A DNA stretch of 64,000 nt from Erythrocercus mccallii (lineage: Eukaryota; Chordata; Aves; Passeriformes; Dicruridae), in assembly GCA_013397435.1 (NCBI GenBank), contig VZRG01001349.1, positions 124,001-188,000 of the forward strand. The letters are read 5' to 3'. Positions within the stretch are counted from its first letter, which is position 1. The number at the start of each line of letters is the position of its first letter. Both the position numbers and the translations under genes were made by a program. The notes under the pieces are model-generated. The model was not told where the DNA came from, ran no database searches, and was given only the letters and a program-made list of their open reading frames with translations. Below are positions 23,609 through 35,701 of the stretch, piece by piece.

Positions 23609-23680
23609 GAGATGGATAAATTGAGGCACAGAGTATTTAAATTCATGCATCTAACATTAGGTACTCAGGTCTGTATATAC
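23609..23680 (+). mobile_element. MIR/CORE-SINE-like relic (short)
   Basis: GATGGATAAATTGAGGCACA followed by GAGTATTTAAATTCATGC resembles the MIR core (GATGAGGAAACTGAGGCACAGAGAGGTTAA). The match is short and diverged. Confidence 0.45.
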
Positions 23681-24124
23681 AAGTGCATGGCATGTTTGAA
23701 AGCCGGCTTACTCTTTTAAGAGGCTTCAGCATGGATTCAGATGTTTGCTTAGCTATGGCAAAATAAGTGGTGAACGACTTCCTGACCTCTGCAATGGCTC
23801 TAAATGTCAGTGGCAAGAGGCTTATACCAAGCTTCAGAGCAAGCATGCACCAGGCTAGTCTGTGAGGAGTTTGGAATGTTGCTCTGGGAGTGGGGGGAGG
23901 AATTTCAGAGGGTACTGACAGCTACCTGGTCTCAGCTGCAAGCACACACCCCCATTTGCACTTACGTATTTTTATTTCCAGGTTACAATTTTTTAATTAT
24001 TGTCTGGTGCTCATGTGTCCACCTTCATATAATGGAGACCTCTGTTTGCTGGCCTTGACTTGCCTCATCTCCAGGAAAATTGGCCTGCCTTGTCACCCTG
24101 TGTGCTGAAAGCCCTTTCCCTGGG

Positions 24125-24517
24125 GTGATGCCTTGGCCCATTGCCACCTCACAGTCTTGGTTTTCATTTCTTGCCCTAAACGTGGATCCACCACACGGGG
24201 TGCAGCAAGTGAGGGAGAGGCACCGGAGGGTTCACCCACCACTGCGTGCTTCACGCCCACGAGCAGCAGAAGAGAGCCAGATAAAAAGATTAAAGTCCCA
24301 AACTGCAAACCCCCTTGAGCTCCTGATGAGATCTCAGCGCCTGGCTGCAAGGCCAAACTCCCACTCTGGAGATGCAGAGCCGTGTGTGCTGTCGCTCACG
24401 CTGGAGCCGCCAGCTCCCAGCGTCCCCTCCTGCTGCAGGCTCTCACTGGTTTTACCGACCAAGAATAAATAATAAACCAGTTTTGCCCTGAAGGAAGGTC
24501 CTGAGTGATGCCTTGGC
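24125..24517 (+). repeat. GC-rich segment flanked by 13-bp direct repeats; possible retroposed element
   Basis: GTGATGCCTTGGC occurs at 24125-24137 and again at 24505-24517. The 367 bp between is GC-richer than its surroundings, contains a TATA-like GATAAAAAG near 24283, and ends with AATAAATAATAAA (about 24465-24477) some 28 bp before the second repeat. The arrangement is compatible with a 3'-processed retrocopy or a very old solo LTR. I recognise no source gene, and no poly(A) tail is left. Confidence 0.3.
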
Positions 24518-26309
24518 AATACCTGGGGGCTTGGGGGTGACTTTACGCTCCCCTCGTTGCACACCTGAGTTTGGGGGTTTCTAGCTTTCACTGGTGCCTT
24601 GCTTGCTTGTGTGGTGGCTGGATTGCTTTGCTTGGGATGTGGGATGGGGCTGGAGAGGGAGGGGTGGCAGTCACCAGCACAGTAAGCACACCAGTTGTGT
24701 GTCCTTCCTTTGATGCCATCTGATCATTTCTTAGAGGTCTCTTACAAGTTTCACCCTAGCAAAACTACCACTAGGTGTGTGCTCACAGGCAGTGTATATT
24801 CTCTTCTTTTTTTTTTTCCTCTCACTTAATCTTCATTAGGACTGGGCTAATAATTGCCTTTTTGGATTTATGGCTGAAAGGTACAGAAGTCAAACTGTCA
24901 CAAAGCACTATTAACTGTGTTTCTGTCTGTAATTTTTGTTTGACCAAAGCAGTGAGCCCAAGCCAAAATGATGATTCCAGCATCACCAAAATACTCAGCA
25001 CACTGAGCTCTCAAAAGCAATTTTTCCCTAGTTTTGATTTTTTAATATTGTTTTTATATCAGAAACAGTGTTTTTTTATCAGAAACAGGTCATTTTAAAG
25101 CAGAAAGTTCAGCCCTGCTATTTTGAAAGCATTGGCATAGTATATTTTGACTTCTCAGGAGTTGTTCTTCCTTCTCCCTGTGCTTTTCAGATGACGCTCT
25201 TTGACAGACACAGGCTGAACCTGTGAAGATGTTCAGTTCTGGAGCTCCCTGTTTCAGCACATCTCCCAGCTCTGCTTCTCAAGAGCTCAGGTGACACCGA
25301 AGTAGAGCGCATGCCAGCCCCTTCTGGCCCTTGCAAGAAATGCTGTGGGCCTGTGGGGTCAGACAAGCAGTGCCAGAGTGGCCATGAACTGCCCATTGTG
25401 CAGCCCTGCACTGCCTCCAGCTGTGGAAGCTTTGGGATCTGTGCCTCCAGGGAGAATGGCAGCAGGACCTGTGTTTCCCAAGCCGCTGAAATGGCCATAA
25501 CCAAAATATCACACAGGCACAACCCTAAAATGGAGTAATTTCCAGGTTTGTGCCTGTTTTGATGAAGATTAAAGACAAAGTTTTAGCAAAGTCTTTTTTT
25601 ATTAACTGTATGCTCATATGGCTCTTTGTGATGCATCTCTATCTTCCAACTGATTATAATTAGTGCACTGTTTTATTTACATAGGGTTAATGTAATTCAA
25701 ATGACTAGATGAAATTCTTTGATCTCCAGGGTACAAGAGGTGAGATTATGATGATTTACGATTTTAAACATTTGCTCCTGGCCATAAAATCTATTCATTT
25801 GAAAATCAATAGAAAGATATCACTTGCCATGTTGATGAGATAATTTCCTCTGCTACTCAGCCCTGACCCTATTCTCCTGGTTTTCACCATCCTATCAAGT
25901 TTGGATACCTTTTTTTTGTTCCTGGAAGCTCTGCTCCACCTGATTCTGTGCAGCCCTTCTGTGTGTCTGTGGTACTCTATTTTAATTTGAAGCCACTTTC
26001 TGATTTATATGCTCCAAGCATGCTCACTCTTTTTAAAACTCTTTTCCCAACCATGCATTCAGTCAGATGGTGTAGCTGCCAAAAATATATGCAGCTCCGT
26101 ATTTGTTCTTTGTTGCATTGGGTGAATTTATAGGTGCAGTGTATTAGAGCCTGCAAACTTTCTGATCTCTAGCAAGGGCTGTTGTCTGTTCAGCAAGTCC
26201 TGCCCATTGCACAACGGTTTGAATATTTATGATGCTAAATAATAATACTTGCCTCTGACCCTCTTCATCAGCAGATCTAGCATTGCTTCACTGAAGAAAG
26301 CAGTCAAAT
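24518..26309. other. Intergenic, no gene recognised
   Basis: T-rich tracts and a short 20-bp tandem (listed separately). No exon or RNA gene is supported. Confidence 0.6.
25051..25088. repeat. 20-bp tandem duplication
   Basis: Two near-identical copies end in ATCAGAAACAG, at 25051-25068 and 25071-25088. Confidence 0.85.
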
Positions 26310-26455
26310 CATTATCCTAATATCCAGATGGGGAAACTGAGGTGCTGCAAGGTGAAATAACTTGTCCAATGTCAGCAAAGGAGAGCTAGAAAGGGAATGC
26401 AGCTGTCTCTGTTCCCAGCTAAACGGTACAGCCACTAGACTCTGCAGCCTCCTCA
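26310..26455 (+). mobile_element. MIR/CORE-SINE-like relic
   Basis: In order the stretch shows TCATTATCCTAATATCCAGA, TGGGGAAACTGAGGTGCTGC, AAATAACTTGTCCAATGTCA, GAGAGCTAGAAAGGGAATGC, TGTTCCCAGCTAA and CAGCCACTAGACTCTGCAGC. This follows the MIR consensus through its core and 3' part (ATTATCCCCATTTTACAGAT, GAGGAAACTGAGGC, TAACTTGCCCAAGGTCA, GGGATTCGAACCCAG, ACCACTAGAC). Such elements are ancient and scarce in birds. Confidence 0.65.
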
Positions 26456-29400
26456 ATGACAATGATAGGTCATGAAATTTGTCTTTCACGCAATGCATGC
26501 TTCTCTATTAACAGCAAACAATCCCAGTGTTTTCTTCACAGATATTAATAGCCTCCCTGAGAAATATGTTTCAACATGCATTTTCAGCAGTATTTGTGTG
26601 TGTTTTGTGCCCCAGCCAGCAGCTGTGACCTGCTAGGAGGAGGCAAACTGGGGCGAGGTTGCACCTACGCCCCTGCACTCTGCTCCAGCACCCTTCCACT
26701 CCTCCAGTGGCAGTCGGGGAGGTTGGGGACCGACCACAGAGATGTTCTGCAATACCAGCTGCTGTGCTGGCAGCCTTGGAGTTGCCTCTGGGTCTGACTT
26801 ACTGTCTTGTCTCCTTGAATATAATTGCTCACTTCTGATTTTTTTTCCCTTTCCCTTTGATTCTGTAGCGCTCGTACCCTACTCAGATTTCTCATCAATC
26901 TCACAGTCTGGGGAGTCTGAGGAAATAGAGAACTGATCATCTGCAGACTTCTTCTGTATGTTATGAAAGTGTCCCTGTGCCATGTGTGATTTCAATCTCT
27001 TTTTCCTTAATCAGACAGAACATCAGTGTCAGACTGCACCAGCCAGGTCTGTGTGCTGGGTGGGGAAGGATGGAGCCGCTTCTGCCACTCCTGGCTTCCT
27101 GGAGGTGACAGCACATCTCTGGCTTCCCCCTCCCTAACCCTTCTACCTCCCCACCCTGCTCAGCTCAGCCTTGCAAATGTTCCATGGCAGGGCATGTTCT
27201 GCCCTGGCCGAGCCCATTGGGGCTCAACTGCTTGAGCAGTACTGACTGCAGGCAGTCCTTGAGGAATGGCAGAACACGTCTGCCTGGAAATCTGCGTGTA
27301 CTGCAGGTGAACCCATTCCTTGCTATTTGGAGATCTTGAGGGACCAAATCACTTTGTGGAATTGGCCATAAATGTAATGATTTCCACCCAAGTACCTTAG
27401 CACGGTGGTAGGAAAAGCATGTGTAGAAGGTTGAGTGGTTTATGTGGGTGCAAGGTTGCATGTGCTCTTTATAAATTACACTGGAAGTTCATCACAAGCT
27501 TTTCAGCACTTTGTAGGGCTTCTGTCATGAAGATCAGACTAGGTGGTCCACACTAGGTAAGGGACTTAAATTTTGGCATTTATTCTCTAGCTTGTAAGCA
27601 TTCTAGGAACAAAAGATCTGAAATAGAGGTGAAGTTCTGCCACCTTCATCTTTTTTTAGTGTTTTATTCACTTAGTGTTACAGTTTTTTGCTTTTACCTA
27701 CCTACTCTCAGTACACTACAACTATTTCAATACCAAAATATAAGAGAATAGAGCAGCTATAAAATTAACAGAACTCTTTGCAGTCCTCCCTTCCCATTTG
27801 TGCAGGGCAACATCTGAAGGACACTTTTACCTCCAGATGTCAGGACATGTGGAAGAAATTGCAGACTCAAAGCTTGCGTGTGCTCTGTGGGATGTAAGCA
27901 GAAACAGTACCTAGACAGGAAAGTGTTTGAATGTTAATGATAGGACAGTGCTAAAAAACACTTTAGAAACACTTGCGTTCTTTTTGCTGGGGAAATCTCA
28001 ATTTGTTGGCTGCCACTGGCTTTTTGCCCAGCATTCTCAGATTTGCTGGTGAAGGGAGACAGCAGAGCACATTTGTCCTATTCCTCTTCCCCAGAGTGAG
28101 ATGCCAGACTGGAGCAGATATGCTGCCGTTCCTGTTCTAAGGACACACTACAGAGGAGACTACCGTCTATTCAACCCTTTCCTATACCTGCCTTGATATA
28201 TTTAGTAGCCCAGGGTGGGGCTGAGTTACACCTCACTCACTAGCAGCCCCTGGAAGCACAGCTAAGTGGTGTGAGAATCTCCACAAATCCCTTGGAATGC
28301 TCCCGGAGCAGTGTTGGTAGTCTCTCCCTAGGATGCACACTCACTGTCCCGGGCATGCAGTATCCCTGCCCAAGTCCCAGCACAGCATTGCCCTGGGTGG
28401 ACTTCAGCGATGTCCCGGGAGCTTCTTGCAGGAGAAGGGATTTGTGTTGGGTACCCCTGGTTAAAATTTGGCTTTCCATCTTGATATGCATTGTTCCTGC
28501 TCTTTTTTTTTTTCCATGGGAGGGGCTGAATTTCTGATGCATGGTATATAAAGCATTTAGGACAAAAAGTCTATACAAGTGTGATACTAATAATATTTTA
28601 CAGCTTTAATTACCATGATTGTAGTGCCTAGAGGCGTATGCAAAAACATTTTGAGTGGGTGGAGAGGAGGCAGTGCTGTGAACATTTTTGTGGTTTTGCT
28701 GGGCAATGTGCAATGGAGTTTTCTCATGGGAACCACAGCATGCCAGGGAGAAAAGCTGCCTCTGCCCCCTCATCTGCTCTGTTGGGATACTGGATCACAC
28801 CCCAAAGACAAGGAGACAGCCCCAGTCACTCCAGGTTTGGGGAAAAGCTGGGCTGACCGACACTGTGCTTTGCAGAGGGGCTCCAGGGGCAGGTGCTGCT
28901 TGTTCCTCCAGGCAACAGGTATTTTTCCTCAGGCAACATCCCTTCCGCGCAGCCAGCTTCACCTGCGGGATGATTTTCGGATTGGGCAAGCGCTGATTTG
29001 GGGCATGGACTTGCCAGCAGGCTGGAGAGCAGCGTGCCTGGTCTGGGTCAGGGTGTGCAATGCAGACAGAGCTCCCGCCAGCCGCCCACCCGTCCCTGCC
29101 GTGCCTGCGTGGGCAGCGCCAGGGACACACAGAGGGCCCTGTGTGGCACCCGCCAGCACCCTGCCCCACTGCCAGCAGGCCCAATGCAGCCCAGGCTCAC
29201 GGCTCACCGGGAAACAGGGAAATACCCCCGGCAGGAATGCAAGTTTTGACAGTTTGTGTGTTACAAAATGAAAAAAAGGGTGGTTGGATTTCCTCAGCTC
29301 CAGAATGCAGTCCTGCATCCTTAGAACTTTTTAAAACTTTGTTCCTAGATCATATATTAATTTTTAGACTTTCTAATGTAGTTTTGGTGAAAGTGATTTG

Positions 29401-29869
29401 ACATAAATGCTACAAAGCCTCAGCCTTCTATTGGAAAAACTGAAAGAGAAATTGAATTTTGTTTGGAGTTGTTTACCAAGGAGCCAGGTCAGGACTCTGT
29501 TTCGTGCTCTGACAAACAGCCATGACGTGCAAGGGAGCCAAGGTATGGATTAGAAGGCAAGGAAAAAGGAAAGCAAACCCTGTGTGAAAGGGACTCCCAG
29601 CTCTAGGCAGCGCTGGATGTTGCCTACAGGACAAGTGTATTTTATTGAGGCTTTTTTTCCCTCACTCGCTAATTTTTTCCACACATGTAATGCTTTTTTC
29701 TATTGTTATCGGCACTAAATATGAGTTAATTTATTATTTATTACTTATCACTGAAACATGACTTACTTAAAAACTCGTAGTTCAACCAATTCTCCATCAG
29801 TAAAACAATTACGTGCTCTCATTTCTCCTCGCTTGAATTGGTACTCGGCACTTTCGCACCGGTTTCTGC
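26456..29869. other. Intergenic, no gene recognised
   Basis: Mixed sequence with a moderately GC-rich patch at about 28.75-29.23 kb ahead of the NAB1 island. A weak CR1-like phrase near 27527 is too short to call. Confidence 0.55.
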
Positions 29870-30020
29870 ACAGCTGCGTGTCGCACCCCAGACCGGCCCT
29901 TTCTGCCCCCTCCTGCGCCCCCGGGGCGGTGCGGCGGGGCCGCCGGGGTCCCCCCGCCCGCTTCGCGGGCTGTTTTTCCAAGGCAGGCCCGGGCGGGAAG
30001 TCGGGAGCCGCGCTGTTCCC

Positions 30021-30029
30021 GCGGGGGCG
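30021..30029 (+). promoter_or_regulatory. EGR-type binding site
   Basis: GCGGGGGCG matches the EGR1/Krox consensus GCG(T/G)GGGCG exactly and continues into a GGGCGG Sp1 box. Chance matches are common in sequence this GC-rich. Confidence 0.5.
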
Positions 30030-30105
30030 GCGCGGGCGGGTCGCGGCCCCGGCGCGGTCCGGCCGCGGGGGGAGGGGCGGCCCGCGGAGCAGCGGGGGAC
30101 GGGCC

Positions 30106-30820
30106 NNNNNNNNNNNNNNNNNNNNNNNNNNNNNNNNNNNNNNNNNNNNNNNNNNNNNNNNNNNNNNNNNNNNNNNNNNNNNNNNNNNNNNNNNNNNNNN
30201 NNNNNNNNNNNNNNNNNNNNNNNNNNNNNNNNNNNNNNNNNNNNNNNNNNNNNNNNNNNNNNNNNNNNNNNNNNNNNNNNNNNNNNNNNNNNNNNNNNNN
30301 NNNNNNNNNNNNNNNNNNNNNNNNNNNNNNNNNNNNNNNNNNNNNNNNNNNNNNNNNNNNNNNNNNNNNNNNNNNNNNNNNNNNNNNNNNNNNNNNNNNN
30401 NNNNNNNNNNNNNNNNNNNNNNNNNNNNNNNNNNNNNNNNNNNNNNNNNNNNNNNNNNNNNNNNNNNNNNNNNNNNNNNNNNNNNNNNNNNNNNNNNNNN
30501 NNNNNNNNNNNNNNNNNNNNNNNNNNNNNNNNNNNNNNNNNNNNNNNNNNNNNNNNNNNNNNNNNNNNNNNNNNNNNNNNNNNNNNNNNNNNNNNNNNNN
30601 NNNNNNNNNNNNNNNNNNNNNNNNNNNNNNNNNNNNNNNNNNNNNNNNNNNNNNNNNNNNNNNNNNNNNNNNNNNNNNNNNNNNNNNNNNNNNNNNNNNN
30701 NNNNNNNNNNNNNNNNNNNNNNNNNNNNNNNNNNNNNNNNNNNNNNNNNNNNNNNNNNNNNNNNNNNNNNNNNNNNNNNNNNNNNNNNNNNNNNNNNNNN
30801 NNNNNNNNNNNNNNNNNNNN
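30106..30820. other. Assembly gap (715 N)
   Basis: A run of N in the centre of the NAB1 CpG island, typical of GC-rich drop-out. It probably hides the transcription start. Confidence 0.99.
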
Positions 30821-31750
30821 CTGCCCGGCGCGGACCCGAGGGGTTGTGCGGGCGCGGCGGCGCCCCGCGGGGCAGCCCCGACAGAGAAGGCGCCCCGGGG
30901 AGGTTCCTGTCCCCGGGCTCGGCGGCCGCCAACTTCGTGCGGGGACCGCAGCCCCCCGTCCGTGCCTGCGGTGTGGGTTTGCTTCCCGTGGGCTCCGTCC
31001 CGCCGTGCGGGACCCTGCTCTGGAGGTATTTGTGCGCTCGTCTCGTCCTTACGCGAGGGTGTTTTTGCACGTTTCAAGTTTCTCATTAGTTGCGGCGAGG
31101 TACGGATTTGTACGTAAACGCGGAGCTCACTCATCGGCTGTATTTTGGCACATCTCAGAGCTAGACGAGACTAATTTGCGAAGTCTCTCTTCTGCAGCTA
31201 CATGTAATTTTCTCCTCCTGCTAAAAGTCCTTTGGAAACGCTGCAGAAATGTAATGAATATGCAAAGCAGCCAGCTCTCAAACCCAAACCCAGTTTGTCT
31301 TCAGAGACTTTTCAAAACGCCCAAAGTGATCAAGATACATTATGAAATAATCACTTTTGCCTAAAATACAGGGATGCGATGTTTCACACCTTCTTGTATT
31401 CCTAATTTAATGGGTGACAGCTCAATTAGAATTCACCTGAAATAAAATCTCTACAGTCGGTTAGAGTTGCTCGGTTGCTTCTACTTCCAGTGCAGCCTTA
31501 AAAAGCAGGAAGGGTACTCGGGAAACTCTCGTCCCATGCGTACATCCCGCAGTTCCCGAGTTTGCCTTCTCCCGGTGCCTCACCCACATCCACCACCTGC
31601 CTACTTCAGCCGAGCATCTTCCTGCCGCCTCCGGGAAGTGTGCGGCTCCGAGCTCGGAGCGGGCACAACGGGGGACGGAGCCGCTGTTTTTCCGTGGTTA
31701 AAGATGCTGAGCCCGGCTGCCCACTGCCGCTGCCCGCTGTCTTGATAGAG

Positions 31751-34700
31751 GGAGCAGGAATAGGTTGTGATTCTGCATTGGCTGTTTACAAATATTTAAG
31801 AGCGCTCTGTGGTGTCTCTGTGGTTTTTGTTTTCCTTTTCCCCAGGAGTTATGTTTGTGGTCAGAGTTAAGGTGACAGCCAGCGTTTGGAGAGGAGGGCA
31901 TGGCGTGTGGGGTGATGGGCTGTGAATGTGAATGAGGTAATGTGGAAAATCAGAATGCATGGTTGTGGGTTGCAAAGGCTGAGTGAAAATCTAACTTGTG
32001 ATTTCCTGGTTCTCCCGTGGCTATAACCGTATGCAGCCTTGCGTGTATTTTAAACAGCTTTGTCTGCTGTGGGGAATTTTCTGGCTTCTTTGTTCTATAT
32101 GTGAAAAATGTAAAAGACGGCTGCCCTTCCCTGTGTGTTCTGACACCACTGGTATGGACAGCAAGCAAAGAAGGGGGAGAAGTAGCAGCTCAGGTGCCTT
32201 GGCTGTGTTCATTTATTCCTGTAGACCTCCCGATGCCAGCTTTGCACTCCTGCCTCTTGCTGGATAGAGGGTTTGCCGTTGTGTTAGATGTACCTGCTCA
32301 CTCCCGAGGCAGCAGATCGTTCTGGCTGGCTTCTTAGGATTTGCCAGAGGACATGACCAGGCTGTTACTCCTGAACCAGGTTGGTTTGGGATCACAGATT
32401 AGACGACCTAAGAATTAATCGAGCAGGCTGCAGGAGAGGGGGATCATGCATGGTGCCTCAGGGTCTTATTCAAGATGCTCTTCCTGGTGAGGAGCTGGCA
32501 GAAATGTCCTGGCTGTGAACTCTCCCTGTGTCTTCTTATTGTGTAACCTCTTCTTGTGCTCACCCTTTGCCCCAAAGGCACAGTCCCCAATACATTAAGA
32601 AATGAGAGAAGTGGTGGAAAGCAGTATTTCAGGTCTCTTAGATACAGCTTAAAGGTCACCTGAAAGATGTGGGGCGCTGAGACTTGAGTGGGTGGGCAAA
32701 GGCTTTGTGTAGCTGGCAGCAGCGCCAGGTGTCCTTTGGGTTAACAATCTCCTCCGGTTCAGGCAGTGCTGTGCTGCTTTCTCAGCAGTGCTTGCTTGTT
32801 GCTTGTTCTCTTCCTAAGCCTCATCTCACTCCTGCAGGTGGACTAGCATAGCTGCTTCCCGGGCGTTGTAGGCTGTGAGCGGGGCCGAACCAGGGACCAC
32901 ACTGGTCATGTCTGGAGAAGCAGCGTAGCTGGCGGCGGGAGAGGCTGTCTCGGAAAGGGGAGGGAGCCTTCCCCTTGTTAAAGTTTAGAAATAACTTGGG
33001 AAGGCATCGAGGTGAGTGCTGGAGGAACTCTGGTAAATGCAAGGAGAGAAGAAGTTAAAAGGAGGAGTGTTTGAAAATGCCTTCACTGCAGAAATCGGTA
33101 GCAGTCATATGTGGAAAAATTGTTCAGCCCTCTCAGGATTACTTTACTAAATTTGAAAAACAGAATGGGTCTTTAAAGTATGAAACAAAGGGATTTCAGT
33201 CTTGCTTTAAATGCAAATCTCAATGCAGTCTGAACCGTGGACTCGCTGCTGACGCCTCCATAGTACATATTAATCCAGTTTTATCTGTCAGGAGGAGATT
33301 TGTTGATTAGAAGCCTCTAGGTAAAGGCTGCTCGTGGACTGGTACTGCTCTTCCAGCCTGTGGGCTGGAAAAATGAGTTCAGTTTCATGGCTTGCCTGGA
33401 GCTCTTGGGCTGTTTGTAATTTCACTGCCACTGTCCTCCCAAGATTCAATTTAGCTCTCTGCACAAAGTTCATTTATGTAGATTTATGTAGATTTTGTGC
33501 TAAGATGAATAACTTTCAGAGAAAATGGACCTTCTTTTAAAAGTTATATAAGTTAATTTGTGGTATTGATAGTAAATGTCGGTATCATTTGAAATGGGAG
33601 GATAGGAACAGTTTACTGAAATGCCACTGAAACATAAGCTGATAATTTTGTCTTGACAAAGTTTGTCAAGAATAGGAGGGTTTTTCTAAGAAATTCAGTG
33701 AGATAATGACACTTTCTACAACAGTAAATTCTGTGCCCTGTAAAGAGATACCTTTAATTGATTTTCCTCATTTTCCTTGTTTCTTCTTGTATCTTTGAGT
33801 GAAGACAGTACTTGTTTGATTTTCTGCAGTTAACTGTTCTTTCTGAAAGCCAAACTGTGTTTCTAAAATGTGTAGCTCTTAAATGTTTAGAGTTTCACCC
33901 TGAGTTCCAGAGTGTGTAGTTTATTAGCTCTTAAGCTCACCAGCAGCTCCTTGAGGTAGCTGCTCGAATCTAAACTGCTATTACTGCCCCTTCTGCATTA
34001 TACATACTGGCACACATATCAGGAATGATATGTTCAGCTGGTGGTTCAGGGGTTTTGTGGTTTTGTGTCTTTTTTTTGTTTCCTGGGCTCCATCTCTCTT
34101 CCTGAAGAGATTGACTGTAGGTATCCTGCTGCTGCCACATACGTTTCTGGAAAGATTTTGTTGGCCTCCAGATTTTATTTTTCTCTAGCAGGCTTAAGTC
34201 AGAATTTTGCAAGAAAAGCCTGGTCTTTCAGATGCCTCCTGAATAGAAGTTGAGTTCTTGTTTTATCTGTATGTTTGACATGTTGAAGAAAAGGCTCATA
34301 TTGTGAAAAAAAACCCACAAAAATCCCAAACCACTTTCTTACAATATTTTTCATGTTTTACAATATGCAAAAGCACATACTGTAAAAATAATTTCTCTCT
34401 GAGTTTTACTTTTGATAACTAATTTCCCAGTGCCCCATAGCAAACATATTTGCTTGCATTGCAGTTTTGGAGGAAGGGGAGTTGCACGGTATTAAAATAC
34501 TTTTTCCCCCAAAGTGTGTGCAAATCTTTCTGTAGGTGTTGTTTTTTTAGGTTACTACTGTGTGTTTTTTCAAGTCCAGTGTGATAGTAGAGCCAGAACA
34601 ATGTTAGCATATCTGCTCAGCGTTTTAGTTCTGTTACTTTCTCAACCAACTATAAATTACATGCTTTAGACCTTATTGATTGGTGGTTTAGTGTAATACA

Positions 34701-35686
34701 GTAATACTGGAAATTATCTGCTTGTGGCAGTGAAAGCCACCGTAGAGTGAAGAGGTGTGTGTGTGTGAGATCTAGAATTCTCTGAGGAGTTTATTAATTG
34801 TGGTATAACTGGATAAGGGGTTTATGAAGCTGAAACTTGTGCAGATGTTTTTTCCTGCCACTGTAGGGGTTGAACACCACAGCGATCTGTCTGTTGGGAG
34901 CCTTTAAGCACAATTGCTGTATTGCTGAGTGGTATTTCATGTCTTAAGTGTCAATGACAGGCAGCCTTGTTAGCAAATGAAACGGGCAGATGAATTCAAA
35001 CTAAGGTTTTTAAACTATTATGTGTTGGAATCGATCAGTATTTTTGCTTTGTCTGCAGCTGTTGCTGCCATAATTAAGATCAGCAGAAGCATTAGATCCT
35101 TTTTATGTGAAACAGGTAAAAGGGTAGAAATACTTGGTTCTTAAACACTCTTTTACTGACCCAGCTTCATTAATCCTCTGGGGTTCTGCAAAGCACTTTT
35201 CTTCTTTGCATTCCTTTCACAGTCCTCCACACTTTCTATGGGGGAAAAATGATGTGACAATTAAGAAGAATGAAACTGGTGAGATTTCTTCAGGGAATCG
35301 AGTATTCTGTAATTCTTCAGAATGTGTTTGGTGATAATTTTGATCTTAAGATGTAAGAATCAAGTAGAAGCTGTGAGCGATATTAACTGACATTCTTGGG
35401 AACAAACATGAAGTAGGAATGTTGAAAACAAACTGCCTTCGTGTTTGAATCATCTTTTTTTGTAGGTGCATCAACTATGTGCTGATTTGGTTTTTTTCAA
35501 AAATGTTTCCATCAACTTAAAAACTACAGCTTTTGCCCCTTATTAATTTCTGTGGGTGTTCCTGTAATGAGAGAAAGAAGTGCAGTCCTCTGAGTTGACA
35601 GCCTTATGGAAAGATGGGCGGTGGGACAGCGCATCTGGATGTCGGTGCTTTGGTCCTCATCTTCTCTCTGTTTTTACTGTTTGCAG
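31751..35686 (+). other. Presumed NAB1 intron 1
   Basis: Sequence between the CpG island and the acceptor TTTGCAG| at 35686. It contains a 21-bp near-palindrome (33651-33671) and a short (GT)n run near 34755. No additional exon could be supported, although a further 5'UTR exon is possible. Confidence 0.6.
33651..33671. repeat. Palindrome with 10-bp arms
   Basis: TCTTGACAAA, a single G, then the exact reverse complement TTTGTCAAGA. Confidence 0.95.
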
Positions 35687-35701
35687 GTTCTGTCATCCGT
35701 G
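35687..35701 (+). other. NAB1: NAB1 5'UTR segment at start of exon 2
   Basis: After the acceptor TGTTTGCAG|, fifteen bases (GTTCTGTCATCCGTG) precede the ATG. The start context GTGATGG has G at +4. Confidence 0.8.

Larger units (their letters stand above)
29870..31750. promoter_or_regulatory. CpG island, presumed NAB1 promoter and first exon
   Basis: Very high GC and dense CpG from about 29.87 kb through the gap to about 31.1 kb, tapering to 31.75 kb. It lies 4-6 kb upstream of the NAB1 exon that carries the start codon, the expected place for a non-coding exon 1. It contains a perfect EGR-family site (GCGGGGGCG, 30021-30029) overlapping Sp1-type GC boxes. The exon 1 donor cannot be fixed because 715 bases are missing. 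Confidence 0.75.

Noticed and set aside
27480..27560. CR1-like phrase GATCAGACTAGGTGGTCC
   Set aside because: Only about 18 bp resembles a CR1 tail; flanks do not continue the match.
29758..31364. Open frames of 435-508 codons across the second gap
   Set aside because: Most of their length is N. Frames exist on both strands, and none resembles a protein family.
35606..35701. Upstream in-frame Met extending the NAB1 N-terminus by 32 codons
   Set aside because: The extension crosses the pyrimidine tract and acceptor at 35686. Known NAB1 proteins begin with the Met encoded at 35702.
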